Shown: positions 53,221 to 64,000 of the stretch, piece after piece
Layout of the letters: each line of letters opens with the position of its first letter
Numbering within the stretch: the stretch's first letter is position 1
Assembly (NCBI RefSeq): GCF_000151665.1
Contig: NW_013171838.1
Location: 915,526 to 979,525, forward strand
Reading direction: 5' to 3'
Length of the DNA: 64,000 nt
DNA from: Blastocystis hominis
Lineage: Eukaryota > Sar > Bigyra > Opalinata > Blastocystidae
Notes under the pieces: model-generated
Database searches by the model: none
What the model was told of the DNA's origin: nothing
Seen by the model: only the letters and a program-made list of their open reading frames with translations
Position numbers and translations under genes: made by a program

Positions 53221-56200
53221 TTAATACTTACATCTACGATGAGAAGGAGGTTGAAAAGAGTTTGCTATATTGGAATGTGGCTGCGACATTGGAGAGTTGA
53301 AAGGGATATTGGACGAATTAATGGAGAAGTTTTGGTTCTGGAACTGATTAGGCGAAGAAAAATTCGATGGTTGTTGTGCATTTCTAAATGAATTGAAACC
53401 AGAGTTCATTGCGTTCATCGAATTCATTTGGTTCATTTGGTTCATTGGACTCATTTGGTTCATTTGGTTCATTGAGTTCATTTGGTTCATTGGACTCATT
53501 GGATTCATTGGGCTCATTGGATTCATCTGATTCATCTGGTTCATTTGGTTCATCTTCTTTGAGTTAGAAGCCCAGCCCAAATTATTCCCATTATTATATA
53601 CACTATTGTTATTGGTTCCAAAACTGAATGTTGCTCCACTTGTAGGTTTGTCATTCGATTCATTCTTGGTTCCAAAACTGAACGTTGCTCCGCTTGCAGG
53701 TTTGTCATTCGATTCATTCTTGGTTCCAAAACTGAATGTTGTTCCGCTTGTAGGTTTGTCATTTGATTCATTCTTCGATCCAAAACTGAACGTTGTTCCG
53801 CTTGCAGGCTTCTCATTTGATTTATTCTTCGATCCAAAACTGAACGTTGTTCCACTTGCAGGTTTGTCATTCGATTCATTCTTGGTTCCAAAACTGAATG
53901 TTGTTCCGCTTGCAGGTTTGTCGTTTGATTCATTCTTGGTTCCAAAACTAAACGTTGCTCCGCTTGTAGGTTTGTCATTTGAATCATTCTTGGTTCCAAA
54001 ACTAAATGTTGTTCCGCTTGCAGGCTTCTCATTTGATTTATTCTTCGATCCAAAACTGAATGTTGTTCCGCTTGCAGGCTTCTCATTCGATTCATTCTTC
54101 GATCCAAAACTGAACGTTGTTCCGCTTGCAGGCTTCTCATTCGATTCATTCTTCGATCCAAAGCTGAACGTTGCTCCGCTTGTAGGTTTGTCATTTGAAT
54201 CATTCTTGGTTCCAAAGCTGAATGTTGTTCCGCTTGCAGGCTTCTCATTCGATTCATTCTTCGATCCAAAGCTGAACGTTGTTCCGCTTGCAGGTTTGTC
54301 ATTTGAATCATTCTTGGTTCCAAAACTGAATGTTGTTCCGCTTGCAGGCTTCTCATTTGATTCATTCTTCGCTCCAAAACTGAATGTTGCTCCACTTGCA
54401 GGCTTCTCATTCACATCATTCTTCGATCCAAAGCTGAACGTTGTTCCGCTTGTAGGTTTGTCATTCGATTCATTCTTGGTTCCAAAACTGAACGTTGTTC
54501 CGCTTGTAGGTTTGTCATTTGATTCATTCTTGGTTCCAAAACTAAATGTTGTTCCGCTTGTAGGTTTGTCATTTGAATCATTCTTCGATCCAAAACTGAA
54601 TGTTGCTCCGCTTGTAGGTTTGTCATTTGATTCATTCTTGGTTCCAAAGCTGAATGTTGTTCCGCTTGCAGGCTTCTCATTCGATTCATTCTTGGTTCCA
54701 AAACTGAATGTTGCTCCGCTTGTAGGCTTCTCATTCGATTCATTCTTGGTTCCAAAACTAAATGTTGCTCCACTTGCAGGTTTGTCATTCGATTCATTCT
54801 TGGTTCCAAAACTGAATGTTGCTCCACTTGCAGGTTTGTCATTTGAATCATTCTTCGATCCAAAGCTGAACGTTGTTCCGCTTGTAGGTTTGTCATTCGA
54901 TTCATTCTTGGTTCCAAAACTGAATGTTGTTCCACTTGCAGGTTTGTCGTTTGATTCATTCTTGGTTCCAAAACTGAATGTTGTTCCGCTTGCAGGTTTG
55001 TCATTTGAATCATTCTTCGCTCCAAAGCTGAACGTTGTTCCGCTTGTAGGTTTGTCATTCGATTCATTCTTGGTTCCAAAACTGAATGTTGTTCCGCTTG
55101 CAGGTTTGTCATTTGAATCATTCTTGGTTCCAAAACTGAACGTTGTTCCGCTTGCAGGTTTGTCGTTTGATTCATTCTTGGTTCCAAAACTGAACGTTGC
55201 TCCGCTTGCAGGTTTGTCATTTGGATCACTTATATTTATAGATAATATCTTCTGAGAGCTTCTACTATTCTGACGATCTCCGGAGATTCCTATTTTTCTT
55301 CTCTTCTTCTCTTCTTCCTCCTCTTTATATCGTTTCGGTACTTTCTGCCCTTGTTTTAAACACCGTACATCTCTGTCAAGCAAACCAAATCGTTTCACAG
55401 AAGGATCTACGCATTATCAAATAAACAGAAGCCCTTACGACGTTCATTCGGAATGGCCTTCCCTAAATCCTTTTTTCCATCTGACTGCTTCCTTTCAACA
55501 GCACTCTTATCACTACCAGCCACAGACATTTTGGAATTGTTCTTCTCCGCTTTCTGCATTCTGCCATTCTCTTCACTACCAGATTTCGCTTTTTCTTTCA
55601 AATCTGTCTGCTCCTTTGATGACGTCTTTGAGCTTCCGATCGAGCTCACGCTGTTCTTATGGAACAGAGAATGTTTTTCCGGGAGAAACAGCTTGACATC
55701 AGGAACTGGAGATAAACTGGGTAGCGTTTCAGTCTGAATGACAGATGGTTTTTCTTTGGGAGGCAAAGGAAGCGGATGCTGCTTTCGATAATGAACATAG
55801 TCGAGATAAGCAGGATTCACTTCTTTATTTCCATTCACATACACAAATGGATTCGAATTTACTCTTGGTTCTTCAGTTTCCACTCTTTTGAACGGATTCA
55901 ATACGTCAATCGCACATCGAAGCGTAGAAGCAATGGATTTAAAAAAGCCTGGCTGCGGTGTCTGTACACTCTCTTTCTTCTGTGACTGCTTGTAATGTTC
56001 GAGCCATTCCTTATCCTTATTCAAATCCAAGAACGGATGATCGATCGCAAAGCTGGACACTTCCATAATCGCTCCATCCTTCACATCTACTTCAGGCTCA
56101 AAGAGATCTTCTTTATCTTCAGAAATGCTTCGCTTTCTTGTCAGCTGCATTACTTTCTCTCGCTCTTGACGTCGCTTCAACACCGATTTAACAATCGAAT

Positions 56201-59007
56201 CGACGAGTTGCTTGTTGATTGAATCCTTCGTCAACTGAACAGTATTCTGAGTTGATGGACGTGAATATCTCGATGATGAAGTAGATGTAGAAGGAATCGT
56301 CGCATCAGAATCTTTAGTAGTAGTTCCTTCCGTTGCAGGTGCAGAGGATGTTGAGTTACTCTGATTGTCCTCTTTCCGAGCGTGTGGAGCGGAGTAAGCA
56401 ATAAACGGCTCCGGAATGGATGGAGGAGTGGCTACAAAATCAAGCAATACAAAACAAACGAACGATGAACCAGTTTTGAGGGAAGTTGACGCAGTCTTCT
56501 GAGCTCTGCTTCCCGTTTGGCCTGATACTTCGATGGCTCTTCGCAGCTTGTACTGAATGGTTTCAAAATCGCATCGATCTGCTCAAGAGAAAAACGCGAT
56601 TTGAAGGGATCACTTGACATACTGGGCTTCTCTGGACTTATGACAATGACATTCTCTGGAACAACTATCGAGTGAGGTTCGGGTATTGACGTGATTTCTG
56701 GAATAGCGGACAAGTCAATCGTAGAATCTTTGAATGAATCGGCATCTAAAGAAGGTGATTCCTTTGATGTCTGAACAATAGTTTTCTCATTTTCCTTTTC
56801 CTTTTCTTGTTCCTTTTCTTGTTCCTTTTCTTGTTCCTTTTCTTGTTCCTTTTCTTGTTCCTGTTCCTGTTCCTGTTTCTGTTTCTGTTTATCAGGAGAA
56901 TTGGCGGAAGAGGAATCTGAAGAATCCGAAACATCGATAATTTCAACTTCGTTTGACTCTGGGTAATTTGCGATGGGCGTAGCATTGATAACTCGAGAAT
57001 CCTCATCTTCCTCAATCTTCAGAGACTCTTTGCTTGCTTCACCTTCTTGACTCTCTTCAGTGTCTACGATATCCACAATTTCTCGATTCTCCTTTGTATC
57101 CACAGCCTTCACAGGAGTTTCCTCTTCCTCTATTCTCGTCTGTTTGCTTAATTCTTCAACTCCCGGAGTCAGCTCCACACTCACTTTATCTGTAATATCG
57201 ATAGGTGGAATAGAATTCAGAACCGTTCCGTTCTCCGTACTCTCCGAACCAAAATGAGGCAATTCTGTGTCTTCCTTTTCTTCTTCCATTACGTTTTCTT
57301 CTTCTTCTTCTTCTTCCATTATGTTTTCTTCCTTCTCTTCTTGTTCTTGTTCTTGTTCTTGTTCTTGTTCTTCTTTATCATTCGGTAGTGAAATCGAAGG
57401 AGAGGCAGACACGCTCGATGATTCCGAAGAAATCACAACGGGGGAAGAGGTTGAGCTGTTCTGTTGATGGGTGAGATCGTCTCCCAACGAAAAAACCGCA
57501 CTGTCACTTGAGTCCGCGACGTGCCATTCGCTTTCCTTTAGGCAGATTTCATCGTCATTGTTCTCTGTACTGTCTCCACTCGTCACGCCAGTCACATCCA
57601 GAACATCTTTTGCCACATCTTCATTGGTGCCCACGAAGTCCGAAAAGGAGGAAAACAGAGTCGCCGTTTCTTTTCCGGACTTCCTTTCGACTTCTCCCTT
57701 TTCAGTCAAGTGAGGAAGCACTTTCACTGGATTGCTCTCGATCTCCATCCCACGATCCTTTGCCAAATAAGGCTTTTCAAGGGAAGGAGAAGACATCACT
57801 TCCGAAAAGACATAATGGTGAGGCGAGTGCACTTCAGGCATTAAATAATCATGACTGACTTCACTAAACTGATACTTGCTCTTGTTCAGATTCTCCTCTT
57901 CGCGCTTTCGCAACAGATCGAAAAGGATTTTATGCTGCTCAGTAACGAGAGCTAAAAGCTTCTCTCTTCGCATTTTGGCAATCAGCTTCGAACGCTCACT
58001 ATTGTGCCAACCTGAAGAATCGGAATTAGAATCGGAATTAGAATTAGAATCGGAATTAGAATTAGAATCGGAATTAGAATTAGAAGATGAGCCATCCGAT
58101 GTAGGATTGTCCTCTCCATTATCTTCACTCACTGAATTCTTTTCACTCTCATTGGTCTCGTTGATTGCCTCACTCTCACTGCTCTCCTCGCTTCCAGAGC
58201 TTGCTTCGTTCTCTTTATTTGCGACCTGCTCTTCATTTTCTTCACTTGCAGAATCCTCTTCGTTTTCACTGCTTTCTTCACCCTTGCTACTCTCTTCGAC
58301 ATCCATAACCTCGTTTGAATCGCTTTCTTCTCCTTCTTCTTCTTTGCTTTCAGTTAAGATAGAATGCATTTGCGGTTCTGAATCCAGGTTCTCGATTTCT
58401 TGACAAGAATTAGAATCACTCGATGCTTCTCCATCCATGGAAAACTTATTCACATCTAAATATCAAGGAATCAACAGAAAATGACCTGAAGAATCGGATA
58501 CATCGTCTACATTATGTACATCAACAATATCTCCTTCAGATTCACTCAAATTACTCGCCGAACCCTCCAAAGAGTTTTCCAACAAATCCCCTTCATAATC
58601 AAGCAATTGCTTGTCTTCAGACATCCCATCATCCATCACTTCCATATTATCCTGAGTTTCTATCTCATTTATCGCCAAATCTGAAATCGAATCGGAATCA
58701 GATTGATCCTGCTTTTCTGATTCTTTAGCACCATTTTCTACTGAATTTTCTTCCTCAAAAGGCACTGGTTGAGGCCAGTCGCTAAAATTCACCAAATACC
58801 TCAATAATACTCGTCTATGATATCCTTGTTTTTAAATCGTAGAAAACCATTATCAATTAAGGCAATCATGCTTTTACGATCGTTCAAGTCACAATCAAGA
58901 CGAATTTCTTTTATCTCTGCCAAGTGAATCATATCCTCTTTACTTAGCTTCTCTAAAGGTACTCCATTTAAGGAAATACCCGTTTCAAGGTAATCATACG
59001 ACATCAA
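53221..59007 (-). CDS. FG-repeat nucleoporin
   Basis: About 1,850 residues. Start MMSYDYLETGISLNGVPLEK, an acidic Ser-rich half ([22 protein letters not shown] and EKEQEKEQ tracts), a basic middle (SIVKSVLKRRQEREKVMQLT, GFFKSIASTLRCAIDVLNPF), then thirty near-identical 18-residue units of the type SNDKPASGTTFSFGTKNE, and a Met-Asn-Gln/Pro tail. Each unit carries one FSFG core, the hallmark of FxFG nucleoporins such as Nup1, Nup2 and Nup153. Introns at about 58452-58481 (30 nt), 58773-58801 (29 nt), 56415-56446 (32 nt) and 55406-55437 (32 nt) join the parts. Stop TAA 53221-53223. Confidence 0.85.
53608..55223 (-). repeat. 54-bp minisatellite, thirty copies, coding FSFG units
   Basis: Period 54 bp, so all three frames of one strand and one of the other stay open for hundreds of codons; only the FSFG frame is real. 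Units differ at a few fixed positions (D/E before KP, A/T after KP, T/S/A before KN), which points to repeated unequal exchange. Confidence 0.93.
56800..56882 (-). repeat. Glu/Gln/Lys codon repeat (EKEQ units)
   Basis: CTTGTTCCTTTT units on the plus strand code for EKEQ on the minus strand in the FG nucleoporin; a second EQEQ tract lies at 57342-57372. Confidence 0.75.
58018..58091 (-). repeat. Ser-Asn-Ser-Asp codon repeat
   Basis: GAATCGGAATTA units on the plus strand code for SNSD repeats of the nucleoporin. Confidence 0.8.
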
Positions 59008-59371
59008 TCGATCGATATATAATATAGAAAATCAATGAACTAGTCGAATGACCTCCTGAATCACTTTTATTAGATATTTTCCCACCTAATTGAATAAGAG
59101 ATATATCGTTTGAGTAGACCCAGATATGGTTTAATAATAGGTTTTATTACAGCATTTATATTTGATAATAATCATATATCCGTATTTCATAGTTTGAGAA
59201 TCAACATGGTATTCAAGACTACCTCTGATACATGTGCGTGAAAATTGATCATTTGAGATATTATGGGAAAACAAGGATGATTGCAATGATCAGGATTGAG
59301 TAGAGAATGTGCGGCCATAACACACAATTACAGGAAAGAAGAATAAGAGGAGAAATTCAAACAAACAAGAC
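59008..59371. other. Intergenic region upstream of the nucleoporin gene
   Basis: 364 bp, AT-rich. It holds the TGTTTGTT element of the phosphatase gene (59360-59367, minus) and presumably the nucleoporin promoter. No gene seen. Confidence 0.5.
59360..59367 (-). terminator. TGTTTGTT element (PP2A-like phosphatase)
   Basis: On the minus strand, four bases after the T (59372) that ends the phosphatase frame. Confidence 0.7.
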
Positions 59372-60474
59372 ACATAGAAGCAGAAGTACATTCAAACTGA
59401 GATCTATACAGAATATTGATATGGCAGCACTTTACAATGTAATCTGCGAATTACTGTCAACATCTACAAACGCTCCCTTATTCTCTACATAATAGCAGTA
59501 GTTCGGAGCAGAAAAAACGGTAATCACTCGACCATTGTGAACTTTCTCGAATCCCTAGCATTCACATCGAGTCATTACCTTTACTTCCATAGCTAATTCA
59601 TGGCCACGAACGATCAATTTCAGGTTGTTGGCGTATAGAAATTGCTCGGATTCGTCTTGTCCAAAAGTATAGCTTACACCGCGAGAATTAGGAACCCAGC
59701 CTTGAAGAGGCGCTGGATCTGACCACATGAGATCGCAGTATAATCCTTCGTATGATTAAGGAAGTCAAAAGCACAAAAGAACTAAGTCACTTCAAAGTGC
59801 AACAATGGATATCAAAGGAATCTCTTGAAAACGATCTAGAACTTCAATATCCGAAATGGAATGAAGGAAAGGACTAATGCCTGCATGGACTGCAAAAACG
59901 GTATCGTTAATAATGGCACAAAGAGGAAGACAGTCGAAGACAGACATCATTGCATTCCAAATACTCTTATCCCTATAATATCTCTTGCATTGCTGGTAAA
60001 ATCCATATCTACACTCAAGAAAAAGGCGGATACAAACGAAGACGATAGAAAACGACTTTCATGGTTCCCTCGTAGCAGAAAGATATCGTTTGGATACCGG
60101 ATCTTGAGTGAAAAGAGTAGTACAACGACTTCCAACTATAGGTAGCTAATAGCTCAGAAAAGTACAGATTGATGGCCACGATCGACATAATCACCTAGGA
60201 ATAAATATTTCTTTTGTGGAACCATTCCGTTGATACGGAATAGCTCGATCAAATCTTCAAATTGTCCGTGAATGTCACCACATATTGTACAAGGTGCTTG
60301 AATATGAAGCACATTATTTTCTGTCTTCAGAATATCTGATACCTAAATATGAGGAGGAAAAGCATGTGTTTGAACTCTTGAACACAGTTGTAGTAATTCT
60401 TCTTTCTCGAACACGATTCCGTACTCTGCTCTTTGGATCCACGCATCTTCTAGGGAAAAGAGCGAATCACTCAT
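59372..60474 (-). CDS. PP2A/PP4/PP6-like serine/threonine phosphatase; stop codon made by polyadenylation
   Basis: Start [23 protein letters not shown]-family motifs are all present: [107 protein letters not shown]. Metal ligands Asp, His, Asp, Asn and two His are therefore intact. Introns include 33, 30, 35, 24 and 32 nt; the one after FQEIP (near 59740-59800) is unresolved. The C terminus [10 protein letters not shown] lacks the PP2A TPDYFL tail. After ATG the next base is T59372, then GTCT and TGTTTGTT, so UAA comes from polyadenylation. Confidence 0.83.
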
Positions 60475-60491
60475 AAGGAATAAAAAATGTT

Positions 60492-60499
60492 AACAAACA
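60492..60499 (-). terminator. TGTTTGTT element
   Basis: On the minus strand 20 nt downstream of the stop of the gene at 60519-61304, and 18 nt before the start codon of the phosphatase gene. Confidence 0.6.
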
Positions 60500-60518
60500 C
60501 GAACACTAAAAAGAAAAC

Positions 60519-61304
60519 TTAAAAAGTAGATTTATTATTGGGATCTGTAGAGAAACAGGGAATCCTTTCGCTCTCATCCCTAAAGGACGCATCTGCTGTG
60601 AACAACACTTGCCTAGATTCCTTATTTTGCAGAATAAAATTCATTAGCGCGCTAGTACTGCAATTCGATTCCTTTTCCATAACACCTGCATTCCGCCACC
60701 TATTCACATCCTCCGGAAATATAAACAAAAAATTATCACCCGCTCCATCCGCATCATCATAATACGGAATATATGATAGACCATTTAGAACATCTTCCTG
60801 AAACACTTTCATGTCCGAAAGACTTGTAGGAGATAACAAATCGAAGGTAGGAGTAGGTTCGGTTTCATCAGGACGACTGGAAGCAGAATCAGTGTGAGGA
60901 CGTTCTCGACTAGTATTCTTCGATTCCGAAAAACAGTTCCGATTGGATGGACGCACCGACTTATTTAATTTTCTCAACTTCTTCATTTGATTCTCCATTC
61001 TTTGACGAAATCTTGGTTTGTCATCCTCATACCCAGCAAACTTCAAAGATGACATTATAAAGTTTACGGCGGTTCGATTCTGAGCATCACAGCGATAGTC
61101 GCAAAGGGCTACGAAGTCATCTACCAACTTCCCTTCACAACGTCCGTACGTCCTTCGCTTAGGAGACCTCACTCTGCATGCTTCTTCTTGAATCATATGA
61201 TAGTTGCTTTTAATGTAATTAATCACTTCTTCTCCTTTTTTCACTTTTGTGTTTGCCTTGGCTAGAGATCGTATTCGGGAAAATATATTTTCTAAATCTT
61301 CCAT
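60519..61304 (-). CDS. Uncharacterised 261-residue protein
   Basis: Single exon. Start MEDLENIFSRIRSLAKANTK; a helical first half with KKGEEVINYIKSNYHMIQEE, RRTYGRCEGKLVDDFVALCD and RFRQRMENQMKKLRKLNKSV; a Ser/Thr/Pro-rich middle (TSRERPHTDSASSRPDETEP); then YIPYYDDADGAGDNFLFIFP and MEKESNCSTSALMNFILQNK. Stop TAA 60519-60521. No family recognised; no signal peptide or membrane helix. Confidence 0.65.
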   Translation of the reverse strand: MEDLENIFSRIRSLAKANTKVKKGEEVINYIKSNYHMIQEEACRVRSPKRRTYGRCEGKLVDDFVALCDYRCDAQNRTAVNFIMSSLKFAGYEDDKPRFRQRMENQMKKLRKLNKSVRPSNRNCFSESKNTSRERPHTDSASSRPDETEPTPTFDLLSPTSLSDMKVFQEDVLNGLSYIPYYDDADGAGDNFLFIFPEDVNRWRNAGVMEKESNCSTSALMNFILQNKESRQVLFTADASFRDESERIPCFSTDPNNKSTF

Positions 61305-62379
61305 CAGATTGATGATATAAGGGAAAAAAACGGAAAATACTAATTATGAAGGCACAAGATGTACAGTGATTGTGTGTGTTTAAACTGACTATTGACAGAT
61401 ATCTTTAACAGTCCGTTATATTATGCTATGGGAAGAAATACGATTGTAGAGGACAAAAGTCAATTGCTATGCCCAAAACCTAATTATTATCCTTGTAGAG
61501 ATAGTTCTTGTCAATCTGTGGAAATCCATGCATATTGCCAATGTTTTTCTTTTTTTCTACTGTTTGGCGGTTTTCCTTGGCGTACGCAGTATAATAGTCC
61601 TCGTGGATGATCTATAGAGTTATCAATAATATTCTTATTTTTCGCATATTCGTATAACTCATTGCTTAGATCTATTCGTGCTTCTTATGTGCTATCAGCA
61701 ATGGGTAATAGGAGAATCCAAGATTTATTATGGATAATATTGCTAATGCAATATTCGTCTGGAATAGTAATATAGAATGTCGGAAAAACGTTGAGAGAAT
61801 CGATTTCTTGATTGTAACTATATTCATGCTGAATATGGAAACAATGGAATTATAGAATCAATAGCTGTATGGTAAGGGATGGAATCTGCGGTTTTCGGAA
61901 ATGATTGTGAACTGCCATAAGAGGTATTAGATTATCTCTATACTGGATAGTGGTTAATAATGTGCATATTGCTATTTAGACGTTTACTGATTTGCATTTA
62001 TGATCGAATAACACTTTTTCTTTATTTTGCACTAGTGCACTTACCCTATTGTTGCTACCAATTATTTACATAGAGAAAACAGGCGTTGGCTTTAGAATAG
62101 GGTATATTGTGCATTTTCCATAGTATTTCCTCTGATTGAGATTTTCTCTATGAATAAAAATACTAGCCTAATTCTCGAAGATGACACATAATGTGGTTTG
62201 ATTTTACAGGCAGTGCAGTGCATTGTTTCGTCGTTTACGATTTCTTTGATGATTTCTCCCTTTGTTTACACTGGAAAATACGAAAGATCAATTATGCACA
62301 CATAATGTAGAAGTTTAGAATTCGGGCAAATGCCATTTCAAACAAACAGCCCATATAAAAGAACGGAACCAATTATAAT
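61305..62379. other. AT-rich region without supported gene
   Basis: About 1.07 kb, the longest empty stretch outside the LRR island. A short frame at 61392-61610 (with a hydrophobic FSFFLLFGGF end) might be an exon joined to an ATG at 61346, but support is weak. Contains the TGTTTGTT element of MPP10 (62341-62348). Short pieces near 61880-61915 faintly resemble LRR coding sequence. Confidence 0.4.
62341..62348 (-). terminator. TGTTTGTT element (MPP10)
   Basis: Perfect element on the minus strand, 32 nt after the MPP10 stop. Confidence 0.6.
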
Positions 62380-63966
62380 TTATAATTTATAACTAGCAGA
62401 CTCTCCACCCACCTTCTTCTTCGTTTCGATCATCTTGGACTTGATGTCATCCACAGCCATCGTCGCTTCCTCCTGCAACTTCCTGAAGAACGCCGTCGAC
62501 TTGAAGTCGTCTCCCTTCGACACCACCACTCCCTTCTTGACGTTCTTCGCCTACTCCTCGCCTCCTTCCCAATCAATCTACCTCCAGCGACTGCTGAACC
62601 TTGCGATTCTCCAAAATTCGCTTCGCCTTCTCATCGTACGCCGCGCGTTCGCGCAGCTCGTTCTCCTCCTGCGCCTTCCTCGCTCTCTTCTGCGCCTTCT
62701 TCGTCTACCATGCACTCTTCTCGTCTCTCCTACGCGTCTCTCTCGCTCTCTCTCCTCCTTCGCCTTCTCGCTGCTCCCCTTCAGCACGCGCACATCGCTG
62801 CTGTAGATCTCCTCGGGGGCCTTCTGCGACTCGCTGCTCACGCTCATCGGCAGCGCCTCCTCCATCGCCAGTGCGGGAGCGGAGCTCGTCACGCTGAGCG
62901 TCTTGACGGCCGCTGCGGGCGTGAAATCAGCGTTGCAGAGACGATCCAGCGCCACGCAGATGCGACGGAACAGCACGTCCAGCTCGCGTTTCTTGGCGTC
63001 CAGCTCGTCTTTCTTCTTGTCCACGTTGTGCATCTGCTTCATGAACTCGTCCTCGTAGATCTCCGCCAGGCCTTTCTCGCTCTTCTCCGTCGACACTTCC
63101 GCAAGCGGCTTCGCAGCGGTTTCGCGAGGCGCGGCTTTGCGAACGGGATCGTCGAAGGCCTGGTCGAGGATTCGTTTCTACGTGAGAAGGGAAGCGGACA
63201 AGCACTTTGATGAGCTCTTCCAGCGAGAGCGTGCTCTCAACCGTGGAAACGGGGGCTGAAACGCCCACGCGGTCGACTTCCAGGTCGACTTCGAGGAGTT
63301 CGTTTTCTTTGCGGGAGGAGGCGGTGGTTTCGCCTTGGAGCTCCCAGCTGCGCGGCTGGACGAGCGTGGATTCCATCTCGGCGATTTGCTTTTTGAGGGA
63401 TCTACGATGGAGGGGAGAGAACACGATCACTTTTGCTCCTCATCTTCTTCTTCTTCTTCTTCTTCTTCTTCTTCCTCATTATCTTCTTGTTCTAATGGAT
63501 TAGATTAAAAAGAAAAATCAAGAATACCACTGAGAGGAGCCATCATATCGATGCCGTCCTCGTCCTCGTCTTCTTCTTCTTCATTGCCGCCTTCCCTCTC
63601 TTTCTCGAGCATTTCCTCTTCAAAGTCGCCAAACTTTTGCATTTGCTCCCACAGAGTTTTGTCGTCTAGAGGTTGTTCCACATCGCTTTCTTCCATATGA
63701 GAATCGACTTCCTCATCACCATCACCATCGCCTTCTTCCTCTTCTCCTTCCTTTTCAGTATCAATATCTTCTTCTTCTTCTTCTTCCTTGCTTTCCTCCG
63801 TTTCCTCCTCCATATCACCTTCTCCTTCCTCTTCTTCTCCCATCTCCCCTTCTTCTTCTTTCTCTTCTTCTTCTTCTTCACCACTACTTGTATCTAATTC
63901 CACAGTTTCTAAACTCTCCACCATCTTCTTGTAAGCATTCATTAATGGCCGAAATCCACAGAACAA
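62380..63966 (-). CDS. MPP10: U3 snoRNP protein MPP10 (5' end uncertain near window edge)
   Basis: Subunit of the SSU processome. The N-terminal part is very acidic (EEEEEKEEEGEMGEEEEGE), with DVEQPLDDKTLWEQMQKFGD. The MPP10 core follows: SLKKQIAEMESTLVQPRSWE, LQGETTASSRKENELLEVDL, RILDQAFDDPVRKA, KSEKGLAEIYEDEFMKQMHN, RICVALDRLCNADFTPAAAV, LAMEEALPMSVSSESQKAPE, EIYSSDVRVLKGSSEKAKEE, and the Lys-rich end KSTAFFRKLQEEATMAVDDI. Introns of 36, 29, 29, 29 and 31 nt. Stop TAA 62380-62382. The most likely start is MNAYKKMVESLETVELDTSS (near 63942); an exon further upstream, outside the window, is possible. Confidence 0.9.
63441..63475 (-). repeat. TTC/GAA run coding Glu in MPP10
   Basis: Ten or so GAA codons on the minus strand between two introns of MPP10. 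Confidence 0.85.
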
Positions 63967-64000
63967 ATCGTGACCCCATTACAGGGACCATCTTAAGCTG

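Noticed and set aside
53606-55255. Long plus-strand open frame (549 codons) and a second minus-strand frame through the FG array
   Set aside because: By-products of a 54-bp period divisible by three; only the FSFG frame continues into non-repeat coding sequence.
1-64000. Transposons, endogenous viral sequence, tRNA or rRNA genes
   Set aside because: None recognised: no reverse transcriptase, transposase, integrase or capsid motifs, no terminal repeats, and no cloverleaf sequences were noticed by eye.

Overview
This window looks like nuclear DNA of a compact eukaryotic microbe, most probably the gut stramenopile Blastocystis or a close relative. Genes are packed on both strands, often with less than 100 bp between them. 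Introns are very short (mostly 28-37 nt, GT...TAG or GT...CAG). Many genes end with a T followed, after exactly four bases, by TGTTTGTT or a close variant. In Blastocystis this downstream motif directs polyadenylation that creates the stop codon (T plus AA of the tail). At least five genes here (MetAP, a basic protein, the Sen1 helicase, N-myristoyltransferase, a PP2A-like phosphatase) have no usable stop codon in the DNA and fit that rule.

Layout. 1-9.3 kb: PRPP synthetase with an organelle presequence (partial), mitochondrial-type methionine aminopeptidase, a basic nuclear-type protein, a La-related protein, a dynactin p150 homologue without CAP-Gly domain (contains a 150-nt assembly gap), a two-RRM protein and Cgr1. 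9.3-18 kb: a Dad1-like DASH subunit, a membrane-anchored AAA ATPase, GAR1, a Sen1-type helicase whose gene holds a tandem array of ten back-to-back intron-like units, and U2AF35. 18-34 kb: an NDUFA9/COQ11-like dehydrogenase, a small secreted protein, a phospholipid scramblase, a giant (about 3,200 residue) cysteine-rich membrane protein with a fibro-slime domain, and an uncharacterised protein. 34-39.8 kb: a USP32-type deubiquitinase with N-terminal glycine and CAAX box, and a small unknown protein. 39.8-45.2 kb is an AT-rich island with a MORN/leucine-rich-repeat gene, remains of a second copy, and an intronless multi-pass acyltransferase. 45.2-64 kb: Notchless, a divergent H2A/H2B pair, N-myristoyltransferase, SLX9, an unknown acidic protein, a Sec20-like SNARE, an ESCRT-III protein, an FG nucleoporin with thirty 18-residue repeats, a PP2A-like phosphatase, an unknown protein and MPP10 (runs to the window end).

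Themes. Ribosome and snoRNP biogenesis is well represented (CGR1, GAR1, NLE1, SLX9, MPP10), as are RNA processing (U2AF35, RRM protein, Sen1, LARP), organelle proteins (PRPS, MetAP, AAA, SDR) and membrane traffic or lipidation (Sec20, ESCRT-III, NMT, scramblase, USP32). No viral or retroelement sequence, tRNA, rRNA or CRISPR was recognised. Exon joins were worked out by eye from frame, splice dinucleotides and family conservation; a few joins are marked as unresolved.
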